Assembly: GCA_934655755.1 (NCBI GenBank)
Contig: CAKUHA010000026.1
Location: forward strand, 1 to 15,420
Direction of reading: 5' to 3'
DNA from: an uncultured Collinsella sp.
GTDB lineage: Bacteria; Actinomycetota; Coriobacteriia; Coriobacteriales; Coriobacteriaceae
DNA length: 15,420 nt
In this document: in pieces, positions 1 through 6,301 of the stretch
Layout: each line of letters starts with the position of its first letter
Position numbering within the stretch: position 1 is the first letter of the stretch
Translations under genes and position numbers: made by a program
Notes under the pieces: generated by a model
Told to the model about the DNA's origin: nothing
Databases searched by the model: none
Seen by the model: the letters and a program-made list of their open reading frames with translations, nothing else

Positions 1-128
1 CCGCAGAACAGGTAGGCGTGGGACAGGCGCCCCTCGGTGATGGCGTGCTCGAGCGTCGAGACGATATGCTGCTGGCCCACCACGGACTCGAAGGTGAGCG
101 GGCGATACTTTCGGTACAACGATTCCAT
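1..128 (-). CDS. dnaX: DNA polymerase III gamma/tau subunit, N-terminal fragment
   Basis: The minus strand opens with ATG at 128-126 and reads 42 codons to the window edge. It begins MESLYRKYRPLTFESVVGQQ and continues through a HAYLFCG segment. The YRKYRP start, the VGQ motif and the 'LSHAYLF' strand that leads into the P-loop are hallmarks of the DnaX clamp-loader ATPase. The Walker A motif itself lies beyond the edge. DnaX loads the sliding clamp onto DNA and organises the replicase. A GGGGGAG ribosome-binding site lies just upstream (about 133-139). The gene is divergent from the membrane-protein gene at 244. No convincing promoter was found for it in the 115-base gap. The gene is cut only by the window boundary. 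Confidence 0.93.
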   Translation of the reverse strand, partial: MESLYRKYRPLTFESVVGQQHIVSTLEHAITEGRLSHAYLFC

Positions 129-243
129 GGGTGCTCCCCCGGGTATACTGAGTCTTGTTGCCGCGACGGCTATACGGTCGCACGGCATACTGCATTCATA
201 ATAACCCGTACGGCGAGCCCGCCGCGATAGGAGTCCAAAGAGC

Positions 244-954
244 ATGGCAGACGCAGAGAGCAACATCGTTCCCTCCGAAGCAGCCGACCAGGTCGAGGTC
301 GCGCTCGAGAGGCAGGCCGCAGCCGATGACGGCATTCTGTACCTCAACGAGTATCAGTACGAAAACGACCTCGTCACCGACTTCGCACGCTTGGTTGCCT
401 CGCCCAGGCGCCGCGGCTCCCTGTACGTCGCCGCCGCCATTGCCGCGCTCATCGGCATCGGCATGTTGGTGGCCGGCGGCAACTGGATCAAGTTCGGCGT
501 CGTCCTGATCGTATTCGGCGCCTTTTTGGCTTGGTGGAGCAAAAACCTGCACCACACGCTCGCCCGCGACTTTATCGATGCCGTCGAGGCCGACGAGTCC
601 ATGGGCGGCCGCTACCGCCGCGTCGCCGCCAACGAGGACGGCCTGATGGTCTGGGGCAAGAGCGGCAAGTCGCAGTTCTTCCCGTTTGACAAGCTCGACC
701 ACGTGCTCGACGGCGAGCGCATCTTTGTGGCCATGTTCGCCGACCAGGGCGTGACGATCCCCAAGGACACCTTTGTGCGTGGCGACGCCGAGCAGTTTGG
801 CCCCTTCCTGAAGGCGCGCATCAACAAAAAGCTCCGCATCGAAACCAAAAAGAAGAAGATGAAAGCCGAGAAGGCCGCCGCCGAGGCCAAGCAGGGCGAC
901 AAGGACGCCAGCCCTAAGCAGCGCAAGCAGAAGAAGAGCAAGAAGAAGCGTTAG
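244..954 (+). CDS. YcxB-like two-helix membrane protein of unknown function
   Basis: This 236-residue protein has an acidic soluble N-terminus (about residues 1-55) and two adjacent hydrophobic segments near residues 59-77 and 80-98, ending in WWSKNLHH. A soluble domain of about 100 residues follows (near 110-200). Its 'NEDGLMVWGKSGKSQFFPF' stretch resembles the C-terminal domain of YcxB-like proteins, which are Gram-positive membrane proteins without a settled function. The last 40 residues are very rich in Lys, Ala and Glu and end KKSKKKR; this is probably a charged, disordered cytoplasmic tail. AGGAG at 229-233 supports the ATG at 244. A weak CATAAT (197-202) may be its -10 box, but no -35 is recognisable. 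It sits between dnaX and a terminator, so it is probably monocistronic. Family assignment is from memory of the fold pattern and is tentative. Confidence 0.75.
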   Translation: MADAESNIVPSEAADQVEVALERQAAADDGILYLNEYQYENDLVTDFARLVASPRRRGSLYVAAAIAALIGIGMLVAGGNWIKFGVVLIVFGAFLAWWSKNLHHTLARDFIDAVEADESMGGRYRRVAANEDGLMVWGKSGKSQFFPFDKLDHVLDGERIFVAMFADQGVTIPKDTFVRGDAEQFGPFLKARINKKLRIETKKKKMKAEKAAAEAKQGDKDASPKQRKQKKSKKKR

Positions 955-1012
955 GGCTGCACTCTTGCCCCAAGCCTCAGCCGCCTGCTTAGCCATAACT
1001 TAGATTGACAGC

Positions 1013-1060
1013 GGAAACCGTATCCCGTTTTGGAGCTCCAAAGCGGGATACGGTTTCCTT
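1013..1060 (+). terminator. Long hairpin terminator after the YcxB-like gene
   Basis: Arms 1013-1035 and 1036-1058 are complementary over 23 positions, with only one G-T wobble (1028/1043). The outer half (CCGTATCCCG / CGGGATACGG) is followed by TTTCCTTTC, which fits an intrinsic terminator with a modest U-tract. The inner half is itself a palindrome around GGAGCTCC (1032-1039), so the DNA could also form a cruciform or bind a dimeric protein. It separates the upstream gene from the promoter at 1072. Confidence 0.75.
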
Positions 1061-1071
1061 TCACCCGAGCG

Positions 1072-1080
1072 TGCTACACT
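1072..1080 (+). promoter_or_regulatory. Extended -10 promoter for the kinase operon
   Basis: TGCTACACT fits the extended -10 pattern TGn-TAnnnT, with TACACT at 1075-1080. No good -35 is present at 16-18 bases upstream. Transcription would start near 1087, about 75 bases before the kinase ATG. The identical nonamer lies in front of the tRNA-Arg gene on the other strand (11637-11645), which supports it as a real sigma-A element in this organism. Confidence 0.55.
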
Positions 1081-1160
1081 AGCAGCATCTATGCCACCGC
1101 GAACGGCCCGGCCCTGTGCCCGCCACTCGCAAACGAACTTTAAACGCACGAGGGTTGGCC

Positions 1161-3014
1161 ATGCCGCTTTTCTCGCAACATACCGCCCGGTTCTCGCCGG
1201 ACGTTCCCTTGGAGGGCACCAGCTCTCGCGAGCTGCTCAAGCGGTACCAGCCGCTCGAGACGCTTGCGACCGGCGGTTTTGGCTCCATCGAGATCTGCCG
1301 CGACACGCATCTGCGCCGTCGCGTCGCCATTAAGCGCATCCCCCTCACCGCAAACTCCGGCATGCCCGCCAGCGACATCATGGACGTCCTGCGCGAGGCC
1401 CACACCGCCGCCATGCTTCAGCATCCCAATATCGTTCAGGTCATCGACTTTACGCACGACACCGCCTACGCCTACCTGGTCATGGAATATGTCGACGGCA
1501 TGTCGCTGGCCGAGTTTTTGCATCGCGTGGACGGCCATTCGCTCACCTTTGACGAGGCAGCCGCCATTGCCGACGCGCTGAGCCAGGCGCTTGCCTTCGC
1601 CCACAGCAACGGCGTACTTCACCTGGACATTAAGCCCGCCAACGTGCTCATCGACCACTCGGGCAACGTAAAGCTCACCGACTTTGGCATGGCGCGTCTA
1701 TCGTCTGCCGGCGGCTTTGGCGGCTCGCGCGGCGGCACCATCGGCTACATGCCGCCCGAGCAACTCGATATCGAGACCGGCACGGTCGACGAGCGCGCCG
1801 ATGTCTTCGCCCTCGCCTGCGTCATCTACGAGGGCCTGTGCGGCAGCGCGCCCTTTATGGCGGCAACGCCCGGCGACTCGCTCGGCCGTATCATCGGCGG
1901 CGCCACTTATCCCAGCGAGCTCATTCCGCACTTTCCATCAGGGGCCGAGGCCGCGCTGATGAGCGCCCTCTCCCCCATGCCGCAGGACCGGCCCAACAGC
2001 ATCGAGTCCTTTTGCGACCAGCTGCTCGCCGGCTTGGGCAGCGTGCGCGAGGGTCGTCGCAGCCTGGAGCAGATGGTGGGCGAGCTTTCGGATGATGAGC
2101 GCACGGCAGACGATATTGAATCGCTGCCCTACGAGGACGACGTCATCGAAGTCGATCCCGCGCTCGGCTGGGCCGGCACGCGCTGGAGCCATGCGCGTGA
2201 TTACACCATGCGAGCCATCTCGGCGCTCGCCTGCGGCACCTTTAGCTTTTTGCTGATGCAGACGGCAGGCGTCGCGGCGCTTCCCGGGCTTATCGTTGCG
2301 GCCGTCGCGATTGGGGCGGCCGCCGGCCTGGCCCCGCAGATCGGATCTGCCATCTCGGCCGTGGGCTTTTTGGTGCTTATGGCAAACGCCACCATGCAGG
2401 CGCAGGGCATCCTGTCGATGCTGCCCGTTGCGGTGATCTTTGCCGCCGCCATGTCCGGTTGGTGGATCGCCTGGGGCCGCACCGAGGCCGCCGCGAGCAC
2501 CGCACTCACCTGCGCGCTTGCACTTGGCTGTCTAACTGGCGACGTCCTCCTTGCCGCCGGGGTCGCCGGCGGCATCGCGGCCTTTTGGCTCAGTCCGGCA
2601 AGCTCTGCCGCCGCCACGGGGATGGGCGCGCTTTTCGCCCGCCTGGCCACGGTCGCGCTTTCCGCTGGAGGCGTGTTGGGGCTCGGCAACGTCGCCGCGG
2701 CGCTGGGCGACGCGTTCCTCTGGGCCGCCATTGTGCTGGTCGCGGCGACAGCTGCACTGACATCCCTGCTGCTCAACGCCCATGCCAAGCGTGCCGAGCA
2801 GGGCTCAAACCTTGCCGCCATCGCCGCCATCGCCGTCTGCGGCATCGGCTGCGCGGCGTCGCTTTGTCTTGCACACCATATGGAAATTGCCGGCCTTGCG
2901 GCCGCGGTCGTCGTCAAGGCGGCGGTTGCGGGAATCCTATCCTCTATAATCGTTGGGATATGCCTATATTTGCTCGGATACCAAAGAACCTATACGGAGA
3001 GTGATCTTTCGTGA
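1161..3014 (+). CDS. Ser/Thr protein kinase with a polytopic membrane C-terminal domain
   Basis: The protein is 617 residues from the ATG at 1161. This start is preferred because GAGGG (1150-1154) lies six bases upstream; an upstream in-frame GTG at 1116 lacks a ribosome-binding site. The Hanks-type kinase domain spans about residues 28-290. It has a glycine loop (ATGGFG, 36-41), the ATP-binding Lys58 in VAIK, the catalytic loop HLDIKPAN (154-161, Asp156), DFG (174-176) and GTIGYMPPEQ (192-201). The usual HRD arginine is Leu155. After an acidic linker, residues 350-610 form roughly 8-10 hydrophobic helices rich in Ala, Gly and Val. No PASTA or other recognisable sensor domain is present. The gene overlaps fhaA by four bases and heads the wall-synthesis cluster. 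By position it may play a PknA-like role, phosphorylating the FHA proteins or the SEDS-PBP machine; that is inference. Confidence 0.92.
   Translation: MPLFSQHTARFSPDVPLEGTSSRELLKRYQPLETLATGGFGSIEICRDTHLRRRVAIKRIPLTANSGMPASDIMDVLREAHTAAMLQHPNIVQVIDFTHDTAYAYLVMEYVDGMSLAEFLHRVDGHSLTFDEAAAIADALSQALAFAHSNGVLHLDIKPANVLIDHSGNVKLTDFGMARLSSAGGFGGSRGGTIGYMPPEQLDIETGTVDERADVFALACVIYEGLCGSAPFMAATPGDSLGRIIGGATYPSELIPHFPSGAEAALMSALSPMPQDRPNSIESFCDQLLAGLGSVREGRRSLEQMVGELSDDERTADDIESLPYEDDVIEVDPALGWAGTRWSHARDYTMRAISALACGTFSFLLMQTAGVAALPGLIVAAVAIGAAAGLAPQIGSAISAVGFLVLMANATMQAQGILSMLPVAVIFAAAMSGWWIAWGRTEAAASTALTCALALGCLTGDVLLAAGVAGGIAAFWLSPASSAAATGMGALFARLATVALSAGGVLGLGNVAAALGDAFLWAAIVLVAATAALTSLLLNAHAKRAEQGSNLAAIAAIAVCGIGCAASLCLAHHMEIAGLAAAVVVKAAVAGILSSIIVGICLYLLGYQRTYTESDLS
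2945..2950 (+). promoter_or_regulatory. Possible internal promoter before fhaA
   Basis: A perfect TATAAT -10 hexamer occurs inside the last codons of the kinase gene, in otherwise GC-rich DNA. A start site near 2957 would leave a leader of about 54 bases before the fhaA GTG. No -35 at the right spacing is convincing (TTGCGG at 2926 is only 13 bases upstream). If active, it would let fhaA and later genes be expressed without the kinase. Confidence 0.35.
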
Positions 3015-4018
3015 ACTTCCTGAACATCTTCGAGGACCACGTGGCCGGCATCTTCGGTGCCACCCGTGCCCCGTTCTCCTTTAAGAAGCTTGCCAAGCAG
3101 GCCGCTCGCGACATGGAGGATCAGACTCTGGTGATCAACGGCGTCAACACCGCGCCGGCACTCTATACCATCCTGATCGCCGCCGACGACGATCCCATGC
3201 TCGCCCCGTTCTACCCCGAGCTTTCGCGCGAGGTCCGCGAGTTTGTGAAGGCACAGGCCGAGAAGCGCCGCTACGTCTTTGTCGGTGAGCCCCTCGTTCG
3301 CTTTATGATCGACCCGCAGCTGCGCGCCGGCAAGTTCTCGGTCTTTGCCGAGAACGTCGATGCCCCCACGCTCGGCCGCCTGTACGAGGAAGAGCGCGCC
3401 TACCAAAATGGCCTGGGCCAGAACAACTCCGCCGCAAGCCGCGCCGCCAGCGCTCCCCGCGCCGGCAAGCAGCAGTTCGCCGCTCCGCAGCAGCACCCCG
3501 CCGCCATGCCCCAGCAGCCGGCTCCCCGTGCCGCCGCTCCCGACCCGCTCGCCGTGGCCGACCCCTTTGCGCCCAACGTCCCCGACCCCGCTGCCGCGCC
3601 CATCCCCGTGCCGCAGACCGTCTCCCGTGACGCACTCGCCGGCATGGGCGGAGCCGCCGCGACCGGCGCCGCCGTGGGCCTTGGCGCCGCAGCCGGTATT
3701 GCCTCCAACATGGCGAGCACCCGCGCCCCGCAGCGCCCCCTCGCCCAGCTTGTCGACGTTGTGAGCGGCGAGAGCCACAGCATCACCTCCGCGCAGGTGA
3801 CCATCGGCCGCGAGCGCTCGGTTTCGGACATCGCCCTGCGCGACCCCAACGTCTCTCGCCGTCACGCCCAGCTCACCTTTACCGGCTCGGACTGGTCGAT
3901 CGAGGACCTCAACTCCACCAACGGCACGCTCGTCAACAACCGCCGCATCACGCGCTGCCCGCTGCGCAACGGCGATCTGCTGACGTTTGGCCTGAGCACC
4001 TTTGAATTTAGGGGATAG
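3011..4018 (+). CDS. fhaA: FhaA-like protein: DUF3662 domain plus C-terminal FHA domain
   Basis: This 335-residue protein starts at GTG 3011, overlapping the kinase stop (GTGA), with GGAG at 2996-2999. Residues 1-116 match the DUF3662 domain of mycobacterial FhaA (start MNFLNIFEDHVAGIFG, then a short alpha/beta domain). A Pro/Ala/Gln-rich flexible linker runs from about 120 to 235. The FHA domain covers about 245-335. Its phosphothreonine-binding signature is complete: GR at 266-267, SRRHA at 282-286 and NSTNGT at 301-306. In Mycobacterium, FhaA reads phosphothreonine on kinases and on the MviN/MurJ-type pseudokinase and influences wall synthesis. Its place between a kinase and FhaB gives the same picture here. 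No transmembrane segment is seen. Confidence 0.93.
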   Translation: MNFLNIFEDHVAGIFGATRAPFSFKKLAKQAARDMEDQTLVINGVNTAPALYTILIAADDDPMLAPFYPELSREVREFVKAQAEKRRYVFVGEPLVRFMIDPQLRAGKFSVFAENVDAPTLGRLYEEERAYQNGLGQNNSAASRAASAPRAGKQQFAAPQQHPAAMPQQPAPRAAAPDPLAVADPFAPNVPDPAAAPIPVPQTVSRDALAGMGGAAATGAAVGLGAAAGIASNMASTRAPQRPLAQLVDVVSGESHSITSAQVTIGRERSVSDIALRDPNVSRRHAQLTFTGSDWSIEDLNSTNGTLVNNRRITRCPLRNGDLLTFGLSTFEFRG

Positions 4019-4024
4019 TCGCTT

Positions 4025-4441
4025 ATGAACATCGATATCGTCCTTTTTGCAGGCCGCATCGTCCTGGTCGCCCTGCTCTACATCTTCCTGTTCGCCGTTA
4101 TGAAGACCGGCGTGGGACTCGTGCGCGGCCAGCGTCGCGACTCCGCTATCTGGACGATCGATGTGGACAAGGGCCCCCGCGGCATCCGCGGCATCCACGT
4201 GGACATGCTCGGCCCCGTCATCGTCGGCCGCTCGCCGTCCTCGGACATCTGCATCAACGAACCGTTTGTCTCGGCCTCGCACGCACGCTTTTCGCTGCAG
4301 GGCCCGGCACTCATCATCGAAGACCTCAACTCGCTTAACGGCACGCTCGTCAACGGTCGCCAGCTCGTGGAGCCCGCGACGCTGCGCGAGGGCGACGAGG
4401 TCCAGATTGGCGACGTGGTCATGAAGGTGAACCGTCGATGA
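4025..4441 (+). CDS. fhaB: FhaB-like membrane-anchored FHA protein
   Basis: This 138-residue protein has one N-terminal transmembrane helix (about residues 4-24), a short linker, and an FHA domain from about 60 to the end. Binding residues are visible: GRS at 68-70, SASHA at 83-87 and NSLNGT at 102-107. The first conserved Arg of the usual SRRHA is Ala84 here, a mild deviation. AGGGG at 4010-4014, inside the end of fhaA, is the likely ribosome-binding site, and the gene ends in an ATGA overlap with the phosphatase gene. Mycobacterial FhaB (FipA) is a small FHA protein encoded next to pstP and rodA and linked to division-site and wall proteins. The same neighbours here support an equivalent role. 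Confidence 0.92.
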   Translation: MNIDIVLFAGRIVLVALLYIFLFAVMKTGVGLVRGQRRDSAIWTIDVDKGPRGIRGIHVDMLGPVIVGRSPSSDICINEPFVSASHARFSLQGPALIIEDLNSLNGTLVNGRQLVEPATLREGDEVQIGDVVMKVNRR

Positions 4442-6285
4442 TCGACGAGGAGAACAAATCCGCAACCACGCCCGAGACGCCGGCTGCCCCCGCAGCCGCG
4501 CCGGCTCATGCCGCTCCGACGCGCCCCGCGGCCGTGGAGCCCGAGGACACGGTGTTCTCCCTGCCTCTTTCGCATGTAACTCAAGATTATTCGGCACTCG
4601 CCGATGACGGCGACGCCGACACCGAGCAACTCGACGCCCCTATTGGCGCGCATGCTGCCGAGCAGCCCGCCGCACCGGAAACGACGCCCGCGCCGGCTCA
4701 TTTTGCCGAGCCCGTCGCCGCGGCGATCAACGAGAGCGAAGCGGTGTTCGCCACGCCCGAGCCCGCCGCGCCGGTCTTCCCCGTCGCGCCAACGCCCGAG
4801 GTGACGGCCGCGCCCGCTCCGAGGCCCGAGTCCGCGCCGTCGCACTTCGCGACGGCGGAGCCCATCGCCGTGGAACCGCAGAAGGCCGACGAGGTCCCCA
4901 CTGACCCCGGCTCGACCATCCCGACCCTCGATAAGCCTATCGAGGAGCCCGGCACCGAGCCGCCCGACGCAGACGACACCGTCTCCCCCGGCGACACCGC
5001 CGAGATCGACGTCGCCGCCGTGGAGGCAAAGCTCAACGACCCCGGCTCGACCATGAGCTTTGAGCCGCTGACCGATGAGCGCATCGAGACCGACTCGACC
5101 TATGACGCCGGCACCACCACGCAGCTCATGTGGGGTGCCCGCTCCGACGTCGGCTGCGTGCGCCCGCACAACGAAGATTCCTACCTGGTGCAGTCGCCGC
5201 TCTTTTGCGTATGCGACGGCATGGGAGGACATGCCGCCGGCGAGGTGGCGTCCTCTATCGCCGTCGAGACTATAGCCAAGACGGCACCGCAGTCCGCCGA
5301 CGCCGCACGCCTGGCCGCAGCCGTCGAGGCCGCCAACGCCGCCGTGATCGAGGCCGCCCTCAACGGTTTGGGCAAGCCCGGCATGGGCTGCACGGCCACC
5401 TGCGCCTACATCGAAAACGATACCCTCGCCATCGCCCATGTGGGCGACTCGCGCGCCTACCTGCTCCACGAGGGCACGCTGATTCGCGTGACCCGCGACC
5501 ACTCCTACGTGGAGGAGCTCGTTGACGCTGGCGAGATTACGGCCGACGAAGCCCGCGTCCACCCCAACCGTTCGGTCATCACCCGCGCGCTGGGCTCGGA
5601 CCCCGCCATGTATGCCGACCACTTTACCCTGCACATCGAGGAAGGCGACCGTCTGATCCTATGCTCCGACGGCCTTTCGAGCATGATTCCCGATAGCGAT
5701 ATCGAAAACATCGCCACGCAGTCCTCAACCGCGCAGATTTGCGTCGACAACCTGGTAGACGCGGCACTCGCCGCCGGCGGCCACGACAACGTGACCGTAG
5801 TGGTGGTCGATTTGGTCGACGATGGCGTCATGCGTGAGGCAAAACGCATCCGTCGCCGCAACGTCACCATCGCCGCCGTCCTGGCCCTTGTCTTTGTGCT
5901 GGCGACGGGCATCTGGGCGTACACGGGCATCACCGGCTCGTACTACCTGGGTACCTACCACGGCAACGTCGCCGTTTGGCGCGGCCTGCCTGGCGAGACG
6001 CTCGGATTCAAGCTCCACTGGCTCGAAAGCGAAACCAGCATCAAGCTGTCCGACCTGCCCGAAGACACGCAGAACCGCCTAAAGACGGGCATCCCGCAAA
6101 CAAGCGTCGACGATGCGCAGGACACCATCTCCAAGTACCGTCACCAGATCGACGAGGAGCAGACCCGTCAGGTGATTGACGCGCAAACGATTCGCGACAA
6201 CACCGACCAGGGATCGACTTCCGAGTCGAATTCCGAGAAAACCGCCGAACAGTCCGCCGAGGCCGAAGCCTCCGATAAGAATTAG
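4438..6285 (+). CDS. pstP: PP2C-family Ser/Thr phosphatase (PstP-like) with long N-terminal extension
   Basis: The 615-residue protein starts at the ATG of an ATGA overlap with fhaB. Residues 1-230 are a low-complexity Pro/Ala/Glu/Asp-rich, probably disordered extension. The PP2C catalytic domain covers about 232-460: NED at 245-247, DGMGGH at 260-265, GDSR with Asp337, SDG with Asp411 and GHDN with Asp450/Asn451. These are the metal-binding residues expected of an active Mn/Mg-dependent phosphatase. One transmembrane helix follows at about 475-495, then about 120 residues outside the cell, ending in a Ser/Glu-rich tail. Mycobacterial PstP starts directly with the catalytic domain, so the extension is unusual. 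It contains DPGST twice (156-160 and 201-205) and many Thr/Ser next to acidic residues. Expected role: reversal of phosphorylation by the two kinases and control of FHA binding. Confidence 0.93.
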   Translation: MIDEENKSATTPETPAAPAAAPAHAAPTRPAAVEPEDTVFSLPLSHVTQDYSALADDGDADTEQLDAPIGAHAAEQPAAPETTPAPAHFAEPVAAAINESEAVFATPEPAAPVFPVAPTPEVTAAPAPRPESAPSHFATAEPIAVEPQKADEVPTDPGSTIPTLDKPIEEPGTEPPDADDTVSPGDTAEIDVAAVEAKLNDPGSTMSFEPLTDERIETDSTYDAGTTTQLMWGARSDVGCVRPHNEDSYLVQSPLFCVCDGMGGHAAGEVASSIAVETIAKTAPQSADAARLAAAVEAANAAVIEAALNGLGKPGMGCTATCAYIENDTLAIAHVGDSRAYLLHEGTLIRVTRDHSYVEELVDAGEITADEARVHPNRSVITRALGSDPAMYADHFTLHIEEGDRLILCSDGLSSMIPDSDIENIATQSSTAQICVDNLVDAALAAGGHDNVTVVVVDLVDDGVMREAKRIRRRNVTIAAVLALVFVLATGIWAYTGITGSYYLGTYHGNVAVWRGLPGETLGFKLHWLESETSIKLSDLPEDTQNRLKTGIPQTSVDDAQDTISKYRHQIDEEQTRQVIDAQTIRDNTDQGSTSESNSEKTAEQSAEAEASDKN

Positions 6286-6301
6286 GAAGGGAGTGCCGCT
6301 T

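Noticed and set aside
6176..6301. N-terminal extension of the RodA-PBP frame by 42 codons
   Set aside because: It overlaps pstP, is Pro/Arg-rich and has no ribosome-binding site, whereas ATG 6302 has a good one and gives a typical SEDS start.
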